The notes under the pieces are model-generated. The model ran no database searches, was not told where the DNA came from, and was given only the letters and a program-made list of their open reading frames with translations. From Trichopria drosophilae (lineage: Eukaryota; Arthropoda; Insecta; Hymenoptera; Diapriidae), in NCBI GenBank assembly GCA_030407085.1, contig CM059582.1, forward strand, positions 55,746,001 through 55,810,000: 64,000 nt of DNA, given 5' to 3'. The position numbers were made by a program, and so were the translations under genes. Of the stretch, positions 1 to 11,066 are shown in pieces (the stretch's first letter is position 1; the number at the start of each line of letters is the position of its first letter).

Positions 1-345
1 ATTGAAGCGTAGATGAGGCTTGAGCAGACAAAGTAGAGCCAAGAGAAGAATTTGTAGAGGCCTTTGAAGCGATCGAGCGAGGAATGCGATATGCTGTCAA
101 AACATCTTTTATTGCTATTGTGACGTCAAGTAAGGAAGCCAACTTCATAGCAATTGATTGAAGGGCCTCGTTGGTAGATTCCGGCAAGCCCGATAGAATT
201 AGGTCGCAATTTCGAATTTCGTAGGCCATTTGCGCCTCATCAATTTGGAGCGCATAGACTGAATGTTGTAAGACTATTACGTTCGAATCTATGCTATTAA
301 CCCTTTCTTCAAGCTGTAATATGGGATCAAGTTTTTCATTTTGCT
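1..345 (-). pseudogene. Non-LTR retrotransposon ORF1 fragment (CR1/Jockey-like)
   Basis: The reverse strand is open across about 345 bases and runs off the left edge of the window. It begins with a short coiled-coil stretch (LQLEERVNSIDSNV) and continues into YEIRNCDLILSGLPE, followed by LLDVTIAIKDVLTAYRI. The ORF1 at 41599-42579 has the equivalent segment YDIRNCDLIITGNPP and then IEDILSAYRL, so the two are homologous but clearly diverged. ORF1 proteins of this type bind nucleic acid and chaperone the retrotransposon RNA. The PHD-like N-terminus is missing: homology stops near 345, where AT-rich sequence begins. This is a fragment, and whether more of the element lies to the left cannot be seen. 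Confidence 0.75.
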
Positions 346-1317
346 CTTTATTATAATTATTAAAATATAATTAATTATTAAGTATTAAAAAAAAATTGAT
401 GTATATCGCGATGTCACGTCTAGATAACTCGGAAGAATTATCTAGGGACAGGACCTAAGGAGGCTCAAGAACCTTCTTAGACCCTTAATTTAAGTTGCCC
501 AATTTGGTTTGTTAGAACCAGGAAGGGCGGTCGAAATGCGAGAGAAGGATTAATTAAATAATTTAAAAAATTCTTGTTACCCAAATTAATATATTTGATA
601 AAAATATAATACGTTAACTTCTAATTAATTTTATATCTACAACCCCTGTCGCAATATTATTTAAGAAATATTATTCTTAAGGTCTCAGTTAATTATCTCT
701 ACAGAGAGTACTGAATTAACTGGAAAAGGGTATAAATCTCAGTTAATCAGTTCTCTACAGAACTGAATTAACTGGAAAAGGGAATCAGTTTTTATTTCTC
801 GGTTAAGAACCGGATTTTGTTAATATATTGAAGAAAAGAGATACTCACTTTTTCTTGTTCTAATGTTCCTCGTTGGCTGATGGAATCGAAAGAGGGCCTG
901 TATGTCTTTTTGCGCTTTTTTATATTGAAAACTCCCGCCTTACAATTAAACAATTTTAAGCAGAAATTGAGAAGCTTTTGGTTTTTGACCAATCAGAGCT
1001 CTCAGCCCTCGTTGGAGACTGGGGAATCTTGTCTCAAGAAATAAAGCCGGGGTCGTTTTACCGATGCATTGAAGTGTTGAATATCTCGTTATTATTAATT
1101 ATTAAATTCTTAGCTTATAGGGGAAATGCAACGAGCCGAGACAGATGAAACAATTTCATTGGACGCCAAAGTGTCTGCGTCGATTTGAAATTTCAGATTA
1201 AGACATGCGGTTATTGAAGTTGTGAGAGTACATAATTTCTTCTTGTCCGTTTCTGTGCGGCACGTTATAGCGAGACAAAAAACGGGACGTAAGGACGTAC
1301 GGCCGCATGTACGTACA
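346..1317. other. Unclassified AT-rich stretch with a 54-bp tandem duplication
   Basis: No credible gene is visible. At 683-785 two copies of a 54-bp unit lie in tandem. Each begins TCTCAGTTAAT and ends GAATTAACTGGAAAAGGG, so each unit can fold (CAGTTAATT against AATTAACTG). Around 960-1040 the base composition becomes more balanced. The stretch could be part of an LTR or a leader of a retroelement, but no partner LTR is seen. Confidence 0.4.
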
Positions 1318-1455
1318 AGATCACAAGTACAAATTTTTTTATTGTTGATTTGGGGACCTTGGGGTGTGAAACGTCGATATTTGAAAAATAGAGGGTAATT
1401 TTTATGACCGAGATGACCAAATTCAATACTTCGTTCGGACCTAAGGTCTGAGTCC
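1318..1455 (+). repeat. Diverged copy of repeat block C ending in the palindromic motif
   Basis: This block aligns with 16733-16868 and with the reverse of 29269-29402. Shared landmarks are an ATTTTTTTATTGTTG stretch, GAAACGTCGA, and GACCAAATTCAATACTTC just before an imperfect palindrome at 1429-1455. It is the most diverged of the three copies. Function is unknown; it looks like the end of a transposable element. Confidence 0.6.
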
Positions 1456-1779
1456 AAATAAAGAGAAACGAGTAATTGCGGGCATTTCCCTTCTTAAATC
1501 CGAGGATACCCTTTGATCACTTTCAACCTGATTATCGTTTCCTCCCCCCCCCCCCTATTTGCAATCATAATTTTGAAAATTTTGACATATCAATCAGGAA
1601 CTTTGCAAACCCACGGAATGCACGTTTCAACTTGGCAGTGCGATATATTTATGTTAAATATGTACGACGCTGACTTTTATGAATTTGTCCCTATGCAATT
1701 TAAGAAAAGAACTCTCTGCTAAAATCCAGAAATATCTGTAGCTATTTTTTATTTGATTTATTATGAATATGTTAATATT

Positions 1780-2106
1780 TATTAATTTATTTATTTTAAC
1801 GGGCGGAATCGCCCTTTTACACAGTTTTTGCTCATAATGAATAGTAAGCTTTGTAAGAGCTGCGTTCGTAGATGCCGCCATACTTCACATTTGTGTGTGA
1901 AATGTAGGAACTGCAGAGACTTACAAGTTCAGCAGCGGTCATGAGTCGATTTCCAACACATAAACAATATTTTCGAAACGTAAACAAACATCGTGGCTCG
2001 TCTTACCAACAGCGAGCTGCTACTTGAAAACGAAATCGAAAAATTGTTCACCTGACGGGGATCGAACTCACGACCTCCAGTACGTTACCACCGGGGCCAC
2101 GAAGCT
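1780..2106 (-). mobile_element. tRNA-derived SINE, family 1
   Basis: On the reverse strand the element starts with a tRNA-like head (A-box-like TGGCCCCGGTGG, B-box GAGTTCGATCCCC). It continues through a body also found at 16872-17235, and ends in an A-rich tail (AAAATAAATAAATT). Compared with the 17 kb copy, the head lacks about 13 bases of the anticodon-arm region. SINEs like this are transcribed by RNA polymerase III from the internal A and B boxes and are mobilised by a partner LINE. The degenerate cloverleaf excludes a working tRNA. Confidence 0.7.
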
Positions 2107-2110
2107 AATG

Positions 2111-2490
2111 GGAACGTGATGGTTAAGTGGTTTGCACGCTCGCTTCGTAAGCTGAACGTTCCTTAGGTCGTGAGTTCAAATCCACGCCCGGCAACCTTTT
2201 CTGTTTATTTCCATTCCTGATAATTCAGGAAACCTTGCTGAGTGAAGGTACGAATTTGTGACTGCTACCGACATCAGTCGGTAGTTATCAGCACCGGGAA
2301 TGGTTTTTCCGTGGTCGACGCTTCGTAAATATTGTCTTGAATGAAAATAAGACAATGTTTACGATGCGCCTGCTACGGCATAGGCCGCCGACTAATTGTT
2401 GACGATGTCGATTAAGTGTAATATTTTTCATTGTTTATTTGTTTGTATCGTCCTGTGTGGGATGATGACTAAGCCTTATAAATATAAAAA
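2111..2490 (+). mobile_element. tRNA-derived SINE, second family, head to head with family 1
   Basis: A tRNA-like head runs from about 2111 with an A-box-like TGGTTAAGTGG and a B-box-like GAGTTCAAATCC. It is followed by a body of about 280 bases unlike the family 1 body and by an A-rich end (ATAAATATAAAAA). The body contains the hairpin ACCGACATCAGTCGGT. The head abuts that of the minus-strand SINE with only a few bases between them. No clean target duplication was found, so the limits are approximate. Confidence 0.55.
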
Positions 2491-2607
2491 TGTAACCCAC
2501 GAACAGTCGAAGCAAATTTTTCAAATCTATGTCTAATATATTGACTATCTTTTGAATTATAAATGTTGAATCATAAACAAATTTTCATTTATTTAATAAT
2601 ATTTCAG

Positions 2608-3027
2608 ATTTTATTGCAATTGTTTTTATTAATATTTGCTGTATTAAATTACATTTAACACTTTCATATTGGTATCTAAAACTAAGATCATTCATTTAAC
2701 TTTATCTAGTGAACCCAGATATGAGCCTATGGAAATACATCCTGTAATGTCTGAAGTACCTAAAATGGAAAACTCGTGTCTAGCACCAGTAGTAAAACTT
2801 GTCGACTCCGATGATACATCACTTGGAGATACTGACGAGGATAACAGTGATCGGTACCAACCTAATGAGAATGAACTGGACCGAGATATCGTAATACCAC
2901 TTGATGGACATGTAGAAGAGAATGAGATGCAAGCTCGCAACCTTGGCGAAACCGTAGATACATCGACCGACCGAGAAAACGAACAATATGAACCAACCAT
3001 TGCGGGCAAAGGCTCCGTTTATACTCA
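2608..3027 (+). CDS. Possible internal exon of an acidic, unrecognised protein
   Basis: An open frame of about 120 codons is bounded by splice-like signals: ATTTATTTAATAATATTTCAG before 2608 and CAG|GTAATT after 3027. The frame has a stop near 2650, so coding would start at the ATG near 2729 or after a closer acceptor. The predicted peptide is rich in Asp, Glu and Ser (for example DSDDTSLGDTDEDNSD) with no recognised domain. Acidic N-terminal stretches occur in piggyBac-like transposases and in many nuclear proteins, but nothing here decides between them. Bases 3028-3396 hold no recognisable feature. Confidence 0.3.
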
Positions 3028-3396
3028 GGTAATTTGCAGTACTAAATTTTATTGCGAAATAATGACTGCTCACAAAATAACTCAAGTAAAATGTTGAAAT
3101 AGAGGATAAGAAATCAAGTATTTCAATGAAATCTATGACTCTCAGAATGTTCTCTGTTAGATAATATAATTTCAGCTGATCGAAACCAAAATGCTGTATC
3201 GTTACCGCATCACGTATCCAGCCTTTTATTTCTTCTGTATTGTAGAGCTAAATTACACAAAGAAGATTCTCGGACAAAATGAAATAATTCATAAATCCCT
3301 TTTTAATTGCATTTTTTGTTTTAAATTTAAAGTTTTGTTTATAAAGAAAAATACATTCTACGATAATATCACATTACCTATAACAATATAATAAAT

Positions 3397-3888
3397 TGTA
3401 AGAAAAGTTAGGTCTCCTAGCGAGGTGGTTTAGCGCGCGACAGTTGGTAGCTTGGCGACGCGGCGGAAATCGAACGTGTGAGAGTTGGCCGTATTGCGGA
3501 ACACCGTGGTTTTGCGGAAACGAGAGACGGCGTAAGGCAGGGGGCGACATTCGTTCTCGAACCTCGGAAGTAGCCGGCGTGTCGACGCGAGTCCCTTCGA
3601 AAATGGCAAGCCGGTCATTTTCGGAGTGAGAGATAGAAATATTTACATAGTGTCAAGTCGGACGCTATCGTAAAAATATTGGGACTTCTCTTGGTGACTC
3701 AGGTTGCGGAGCCGCGAAACTATTTGGTGCGGCGTGGCACCCATTTTGTTTCCGGGCAACACGTGTGTGGCCAAATTGGTCAATAAGAAAAATATATTAT
3801 TTCGTACAGATTGAAGGTCAAAGTCTTCTATTGACCTTCCTCGATAACGACCGTATAATTCGGAGAAGTACGGGCAAAGATTATTACA
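3397..3888 (+). repeat. 5' LTR of the Gypsy element
   Basis: 492 bp, starting TG and ending CA, nearly identical along its whole length to 14758-15251. Shared landmarks include GGTGGTTTAGCGCGCGACAG and GGTTGCGGAGCCGCGAAA. LTRs carry the promoter and polyadenylation signals. The primer-binding site should begin just after 3888 (GATCTCAGAAGTGGGA), but I could not match it to a tRNA with confidence. Confidence 0.92.
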
Positions 3889-4069
3889 GATCTCAGAAGT
3901 GGGATAGAAAACGCGGCCTTCGTTTTTCAATTTCAAGAAACGTGCTTGGGCAACGGAATCGAAAGTTTCGTTTTCCTAAAAATCCGACGGTAAACGCAAA
4001 GGTCGTTTCAATAATAAAATTTCGTTCGCGGCAGCTCAGGTTCGAGAAGGCTTTGAAAATCGCGGCAAG

Positions 4070-4920
4070 ATGACGCCATTTGAAATCTATGGTGAGAAAC
4101 TTGGAAAAATGTCCGAAGATGAAATTCGTAGTGAGGCGCGGACAATGACGATTTCTACAGACGGTTCTATTTCTCAGGTGGTGGACGCGCTTTTAGACCG
4201 GTTCGAGAGGTCTCAAGACTCAGATTTCCTGGGGTTCAGCGAGCATGGACAGGGGTCAACAACAGAGAGCTAGGATCTTCCACCGAATGAAATCGGAGAA
4301 AATCATGTGCCTGATATAATGACGCAGTTCCAGCAAATGCAGGTGGCGCAGATGCAGTTTTTCCAGCAGCAGATGGCCAATCAAAACCAATTGGTAGCCC
4401 AAATAGCTGCCTTGGTTGCAGAGGTCAGAGGGACATCTTCAGAGAGAGCTTTGCCGCAGGTATCGTCTGTGCCTAGATCATCGGTAACTGGTGCTGTGAT
4501 TGGAGGTAATATTATTAAGACTATTGCTCCTCAAATACCTTTGTTCGATGGGTCGGAAAAAGATAACGTGCAAAAGTGGCTGCAACGGGTTGACTTCGTT
4601 GGCGAGTTATATAATGTATCGTCCGAGGCATTATTATTTGCTGCACCAGTAGATTGTCTGGTGTGGCTGCTCAGTGGTACGCTCGACAGCCTGTGGAGGT
4701 AATTTCGACCTGGATTAAGGTCAAAGATGGTTTAAGCCAGTATTTTAGGCGAAGAGTATCATTTACGATAGCTATGGCTAAGATTAGCGAAAGGGTTTGG
4801 AATGATTCAACCGAGAAATTTATAGATTACGTCAATGAAAAGTTAAATCTGATGCAATTTCTAGACCTATCCGAACGTGATCAGATCGACCTGCTAGCAG
4901 ATGGTATTAGATCGCCAGAT
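4070..4920 (+). pseudogene. Gypsy gag, broken
   Basis: The frame opens at ATG 4070 (MTPFEIYGEKL) after a leader of about 180 bases. It is interrupted by TAG at 4271-4273, continues in the same frame through a Gln/Met-rich segment (QFQQMQVAQMQFFQQQ), then shifts frame near 4650. The capsid-like part (GVAAQWYARQP, then KVKDGLSQYFRRR and FIDYVNEKLNLM) is typical of the Gypsy gag fold that packages element RNA. The zinc-knuckle nucleocapsid is missing because a deletion at about 4918 joins capsid to RT sequence. Confidence 0.8.
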
Positions 4921-5616
4921 TGAGGAAAATTTGCAAATCCTGAAAGAAGTCTTACTTATCTTGAAACGCACTAACTTTGAGCTAAACTTGTCTAAGTGTC
5001 AGTTTTTGATGAAGAAAATCGAGTACCTCGGTTATATAGTTTCAGAAGAGGGTATAACCATGAGTGATCGTCACACACAAGCCATTCGAGACTTTCCAAT
5101 TCCCAGAACGGTGCACCAGCTACAAAGTTTATTAGGTCTAGCAGGATATTTCCGTAAGTTTATAAAAGACTTTTCAATAAAAGCAGAACCTTATACAGGC
5201 AATTGAAGGCGTCAGTAAATCTCAATGCGAATGAAGAGTTTATACGAGCGTTTGAAACTCTTAAGAAAGAGCTGACAGAGTACCCAGTCCTAAGGTTATG
5301 TAATCCAGAGGCGGAAACTGAGTTACACACAGACGCAAGTAGTTTGGGGTTCGGAGCAATATTGCTTCAGGAGCAGAAAGATGGTGCGATGGCTCCTATA
5401 ACGTACTTTAGTAAGGCTACAAACGATGCAGAAAAGAGATACCATAGTTTCGAACTGGAAACACTAGCGATTGTAAAGGCTCTAGAGCGGCTCCATATAT
5501 ACTTACAGGGAATTAGGTTTAATTTATTTACGAACTGTAGCTCATTGGTGTTAGCCTTGAAAAAAATAGCTATTAATCCGCGTATTGCTCGCTGGAGCTT
5601 AACATTTCAAAATTAC
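4919..5616 (+). pseudogene. Gypsy pol, RT end and RNase H, first half
   Basis: The sequence enters pol after the catalytic YxDD region, at EENLQILKEVLLILK. It continues through KIEYLGYIVSEEGI and LLGLAGYFRKFI (RT connection), then RNase H with ELHTDASSLGFGA, ELETLAIVKAL and a DHK-like segment degraded to TNCSS. A stop near 5204 separates the two parts. The frame stops at NPRIARWSLTFQNY, where the BEL/Pao element is inserted, and resumes at 13047. Protease and the RT palm are absent, so no active polymerase could be made. Confidence 0.88.
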
Positions 5617-6281
5617 CTAACTGTGATCGCTGTGAAACCAGCAATAGGTTTTCACAACCTTCAACTTGCGTGGTCAGGATTAGGACGTATAAATAAAGTT
5701 ACGCTAAAAGTGCACTGAAACGAGTTATTTCACTAAATTAACTTTATTAATCTTTCACACACTGCACACTTAGACCATAGTTCGCTAATTCGGAATGAAC
5801 GCACTATTTGCACGCTCGATGACATGAAACCATGAGTGTGGCCGTTGGTTTCCAATAAACCGTCCACGAGTTGCGATGCTCAAAAAATATAAGCGCGGTT
5901 TCCGACGCGAATTAACGAAGGGCAGGATTTTCCAAGACGGAGAAAATCTGCGAAGACTGAAAGCCGATTGCTTTCGATTTAATTTCGCGATCGAGAAATT
6001 AGCAGAGCTCCGAAAACGCACGTGTGTCTCACGCGAACGCTGCCGAAAATCTGACTCCCCTCTATCAGGAACGAAACGGTTCAAACATTAGTTCGATTCG
6101 CATTCCGTTGCAGAAAAACCCGCGTATTCAAAAGACGGAAAAGCGCGGTAGTGAAAATTACAGAGTCGGTACATGGTGTAGCATAGTTCACGGACAAGGT
6201 GCGCGTTATTGCCCAGAGATGGTGCGTCGAGTACCGTTTGCCGACCAACGTGTTCACCAGCCGCGGATGCATAGGCGAACA
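5617..6281 (-). repeat. 3' LTR of the BEL/Pao element
   Basis: 665 bp. On the minus strand it begins TGTTCGCCTATGC and ends CGATCACAGTTAG; the other LTR ends CACAGTTCA. The two copies differ at few positions. The minus strand just upstream of the LTR holds a purine-rich tract (AAGGCGGGCGG), the likely plus-strand primer. An apparent ORF on either strand here also appears in the other LTR and is not a gene. Confidence 0.93.
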
Positions 6282-6411
6282 TTACCGCCCGCCTTGCGGT
6301 ATTCATACCGCAATAAACTTAACCTACCTTAACCTATGGCTACATTATTCTGCCTTGAACTTAATACTAAGACGAGGGATTTGGCGTCGTATGCTCATCG
6401 AGTGACATTGG

Positions 6412-6741
6412 TTACAGAGCCAGCTGGGCGATCGGACGCTTGAACACCGAATTCGCGGTCCGTACCGTAACGACGCGGACTAGGCCGTCATTGCCTGGGT
6501 GAAGTGTGATTATACGCGCCAAATTCCATTTTGCCGGAGGCAAGTTATTATTTCTGAGTAGAACAATTTGTCCGATAACGAGTGCCTTGGTCTCATGAGT
6601 CCACTTGGAACGATGCTGACACGAGGTTATGTAATCTCGGGACCACCGTTTCCAAATATCCTCCATCAATTGAAGGTAACAATGCCAACGAGTACCATAA
6701 TTAATCGAGTAGTCCATAGTGAGTGGGGATGGTGCCGAAAC
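6412..6741 (-). pseudogene. BEL/Pao pol C-terminal domain
   Basis: This frame follows the integrase core after a frameshift near 6740. Recognisable segments are WHCYLQLMEDIWKRWSRDYI, ALVIGQIVLLRNNNLPPAKW, ARIITLHPGNDGLVRVVTV and FKRPIAQLAL. This block is the chromatin/DNA-contacting tail of BEL/Pao integrases (DUF5641-type). It ends at a stop near 6412, just before the 3' LTR, as expected. Confidence 0.85.
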
Positions 6742-7793
6742 TTAGGGACCGCCGACAAGAAAGTGACCGGGCGTCAGCATATCGAGGCTGTCAGGGTCAT
6801 CTGATAGCGTTGCTAGAGGTCGAGAGTTCATGCATGCCTCTATGCGACATAGAAGCGTGGCTAACTCTTCATACGTCGGCGTGTGCGGATCGAGTACACG
6901 CTTGAGGTGGAGCTTCATGGAGCGCACCCCAGCCTCCCAGAGCCCGCCGAAATGGGGCGCGGCAGGCGGGATGAATTTCCATGCAACTCCATCCTCCGCG
7001 ACGCGAACGCGAAGCTCATCAGATTGGACCGCTGCTCGATACGCTGCGCGCAGTTCCTTATCTGCCCCCACAAAGTTGGTCCCACAGTCACTATAAACGG
7101 TGTGGGGTAATCCACGACGTGAGTAGAAGCGTTGGAACGCGGCTAAAAAGGCAGCAGTGGTGTAGTCGCAAACTACTTCCAAGTGGACCGCATGAGATGC
7201 CATATACACGAATAGCGCAATGTACGCAGGTTGCGATTTCGAACCGCGTCCGCCCGCCAAACGCAATCTGACAGGTCCCGCGTAATCGACACCGCACTCC
7301 GAAAACGCTCGCGAAGGCCGGTTAATTCGAACCGATGGCAATGAACCCATCAGCTGAGTGGGCGCCTCAGCACGCTGACGCGCGCAAGCGACACATTGAT
7401 TAATCACGGATTTCACGGTTTTTCGTGCTTGCAGTATCCACCACTGTTGACGCACAGTGCCCAGAGTGAGCGTGATTCCGCCATGTAGGCATCGCGCATG
7501 TGCATGTTGTACAATTAAGCGAGACGTTGTACATGGCCATTAGGAAGGATAATCGGATGCTTACCAGAAAAATCCAAATTCGATTGTCCTAATCGACCGC
7601 CTACGCGAAGCAACCCGTTTGAGTCTAGAAACGGGTATAGGTGCCTCAATGGGCTAGGTGTTGGCAGACGTTGATGAGGTCGCAAGACCCGGATTCCATC
7701 TGACCTTGGGTCGTTACCGCCGAGTATAGCTAGCTCAGACTTGAAAGCGTCTCCTTGAAGGAGCTGAAATAATCTAGTTGACACTTTTGCCAA
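6742..7793 (-). pseudogene. BEL/Pao integrase
   Basis: The N-terminal part (HLYPFLDSNGLLRVGGRLGQ, KHPIILPNGH) lies at 7515-7793. After a frameshift the zinc-binding and core parts follow at 6742-7455, with CVACARQRAEAPTQLMGSLP, ECGVDYAGP, YSDCGTNFVGA and GGLWEAGVRSMK. The Asp, Asp and Glu of the DDE catalytic triad are all present, so the core is intact even though the frame is broken. Integrase inserts the cDNA and produces the 5-bp duplication seen here. There are lesions near 7460-7510 and 6740. Confidence 0.9.
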
Positions 7794-8547
7794 ACCATCT
7801 AGATACGAAGCTGACTGATCCTTTGCAGGGAAAATCTCTCGCCATCGTGGAGAAACTAAAAGAATTCGGAACAGTACTCGACATAAACGAGGCCAAGACG
7901 AGAATCATTGGACAATATCATCCACGGGGTTTGTTAATACCACCGCGTGGTGTGCGTTGACTTTGCGTTCCAAAGTCACATCGTCATGTCCAGTAGGATC
8001 GTTGGAGACCGGCCATTCCGAATGATCTGCGGCGAGCCAGGAAGGACCGTGCCACCACAATGACGAATCGATTAAGTCGTCTACTGAAATGCCGCGGGAC
8101 GCGATATCTGCCGGATTTTCTTTGTCCGGGACGTGCCGCCAAACCACTTCCGGTATCAGTGTGTATTTCTGCGACACGATTCGCCACAAATGTCTTCCAC
8201 TGTGCTGACTGGCCGCTCACCCAATCCAACACAATGGTTGCATCCGTCCAGGCGTGAATCGCGCAGCATGAGAATGCTGGCACTGCACGTAGTTGAATCA
8301 ACAATCGCGCGAGAAGTACCGCTCCATTGAGTTCGAGGCGCGGAATTGATAATATTTTTAATGGGGCTACCCTGGTTTTTGCAGTCAGCAAAGTGGTAGT
8401 GCAATTCCCTGCTGCATCGGTATATCTCAGATAGATAACGGCTGCGAAGGCCTTCGATGACGCGTCAGAGAAACCATGAATTTCGATGCTCGATGATTCG
8501 GTCATCTCCAGCCAATGTGGGATAGAAATTTTCGAGAGTCTGGGCAA
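7794..8547 (-). pseudogene. BEL/Pao RNase H
   Basis: The frame at 7984-8547 carries IEIHGFSDASSKAFAAVIYL, LSIPRLELNGAVLLARL and HAWTDATIVLDWVSG, the Asp, Glu and Asp motifs of RNase H. A frameshift near 8190 moves the continuation (WRHVPDKENPADIASRG) to 7905-8189. Another break precedes SSWPRLCRVLFRILL near 7880, which links to the integrase. RNase H degrades the RNA template during reverse transcription. A stop at 8581-8583 and a frame change separate it from RT. Confidence 0.88.
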
Positions 8548-8580
8548 CGCGTCTGAAAAAGTTTTCCAAGCGACAGTGAG

Positions 8581-11066
8581 CTAGTCCGACAGCGGAGAGT
8601 CCCACGATAACTGGCATTGCCATAGCTGCTGCATGAATATCTTAGCAGTTACTATGACCGGAGCCACCCAACCAAGAGGATCAAACAATCGTGCAATTTG
8701 GGACAGTACTGCCCTCTTGGTGAGTACAGAGACGTGCGGTTGATTCGATGAAAACTGATATGAATCGGACGCGGGTTGCCAAGCTATGCCTAGAATTTTG
8801 ACTTCATCGTCAGTGTGTAGCATCTTGTCGCACGCTACGCCAACGTTGGTGGAGTCGATGTCGGCAAGCAATGGTGCTGCATTGCCAACCCACTTGCGTA
8901 AATTGAAATGGCCCTTGCTCAGGAGTGAGACAAGGTCGTCTCGTATGCGCTTGGCTTCGTCGATCGAATCCGCGCCGAAAAGTGCGTCGTCTACGTAAAA
9001 ATGATCGAGTAACGCGTTTTTTCCTGACGGATGAGCTGCACCTTCATCCTCGGCTAGCTGCCGAAGGACTCTTTGTGCCAAAAATGGCGCGCTAGCAGTA
9101 CCATATGTCACGGTTAGAAGCTGGTAAGATTGGACAGCCTCAGCAGGCGAATATCTCCATAAAATTCGCTGGTAATCCACATCCCGGTTGTCTACGCGGA
9201 TCTGCCTGTACATCTTCTCGATGTCAGCAGCATTCACGAATCGATGTGTACGCCATTGCGTATGGAGAAGCGACAGATCGGATTGAAGAGACGGCCCGAC
9301 CAATTGTAGGTCGTTGAGCGAGATGCCTTCGGCTAAGAGCGAGGAGGCGTTAAAAACAATCCGTGTCTTTGTCGTGGTGCTTGTAGATTTCACCACTGGG
9401 TGATGTGGGAGATAGATTACCGATTGTGGGGACACGGTAGTAGGGGCAACGCGCATATGTCCTAATTGCTCATATTCCTCCATGAACTGGGAATATGCTT
9501 CGCGCTCTAGAGAATGCGTTTTTAGGCGTCGCTCAGTCGATTGCAGGCATTGGAGGGCTCGTCGATAGGTATTTCCAATGTCACGTGGCGTTGGAGACTT
9601 AAATGGGATGCGAACAACATACTGACCGTTTGGTAGACGCGAATGCATATCTTTAAAGTGTTGCTCACAACGCTCGTTCTCTTCGGATACTGGGTGGGCG
9701 GTGGAGATTTCTTCAGTCTCCCAAAACCGTTGGATTGAGTCGCGTAAGTCATCACGCACGGAGACATGATGAGAATGACTCAACCCTGCAAATGAGGATT
9801 CAGTAGGCGCGTCACATACGCCGGAGATCATCCATCCGAAGATGGTGTTCAGTGCCACCGGTTCCGTTGGGTGACCGCGAATGATGCCGTCACGCATGGC
9901 ATACGGGTACAAGTCGTCTCCGATGAGCAAATGAATTGGTGTGTCGCTCGTAGGATCACCGTCAGCGAACATGAGGTGATGCAGATGCGGCCAATGAGTG
10001 GTTGGATGTCGGGACTTCGGTACGTAGGTCGTTAGCGTATTTACAATAAGCGCGTCAGTAGATAAGGATACTTCCTCATTGTGTACCGAACTGACTGAAA
10101 TCGGCACCATTTTGTCGACCTGGTGGTTCATACTGCCTCCGATTCCATCCACTCGTACTGACGCCGAATACCATTTGGTACGTAACGCAGTCGCTGCTTC
10201 CCGATTTATAAAGGAATGCATCGAGCCGTGGTCAAGCAACGCACGTAATTTGACCACTCGTTGTGACGGAGCTGTCACGAGCACCCACGCAGTTGCCAGC
10301 ACAACATGAGCGGGAGAATGAGGTGTGCATAAATGAGATTGCACTAAATTTATGTCAGGTTTTGATATCCCGCTGGCAGAGGTGCTTGCATCTGCTTCTA
10401 TGGGGTTTATCGGCGCATGCAATAGCGAGTGGTGACGATCACCACAATGTGAACATTTGCGTTCGCTATTGCATGCATTAAGTTTATGATACGACGAATG
10501 ACAGTTGTTGCATAAGTTATGCCGCTTCGTTATGTCCCACCGATTTTGAACTGTCAAGTCGTGGAATTTTTTACATTGATAAATCATATGATTTTCTAAA
10601 CAAAGGACACATTGACCTTTCGACTTAGTTGTGCTAGAATGATGCGTTTGGGCGCGGGAGGCAAGGTTAGTTTTCGGGCGCGGTTGCTGTAAAATAGGTC
10701 GTGGCGGTGTGCTAGATGCAAATGCTTCAAGCGACCTAATTTTTGCGTTTACGAATTGACTTAATTGTTCGAAGGTGGGATAATCTTCGTCAGCAAGCGA
10801 AAAATCCCAAGCCTCTCGCGTCTTACGATCCAAACGTTCGGTAATGACAAATACAAGAACGTCATCCTGAATTGGACGACCAAGTTTGGTAAGCGCGTCG
10901 AGAGATTCTTGAGCCGTGTCTGATAATTTCCGTAGGTCTGCCGCAGACCTGTCAGTCGAAACGGGTTTAATCGAAAATAAATTTGATAAATGCGTTCGCA
11001 ATAATCTACGATTATTCTCATATCTCGATTTGAGTAACTTACAAGCGATCTCGAAATTATCCGCAT
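8581..11066 (-). pseudogene. BEL/Pao gag C-terminus, zinc knuckles, protease and RT
   Basis: A long open frame of about 820 codons. In order it has the end of gag (NFEIACKLLKSRYENNR, upstream of the first Met at 11001), Cys/His knuckles (CVLCLENHMIYQC and CSHCGDRHHSLLH), and an aspartic protease with LRALLDHGSMHSF near residue 255. The usual LLDSGS has changed to LLDHGS there. The RT includes VNAADIEKMYRQIRV and the catalytic YVDD near residue 670, followed by FNLRKWVGN. The first half of the polyprotein is otherwise well preserved. A single-base slip in the T6 run near 11082-11087 probably separates it from the gag frame upstream. Confidence 0.92.

Noticed and set aside
5785..6310. Overlapping frames on both strands that recur at 12550-13064
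   Set aside because: They lie inside the two LTRs of the BEL/Pao element and are duplicated for that reason; no motif supports coding.
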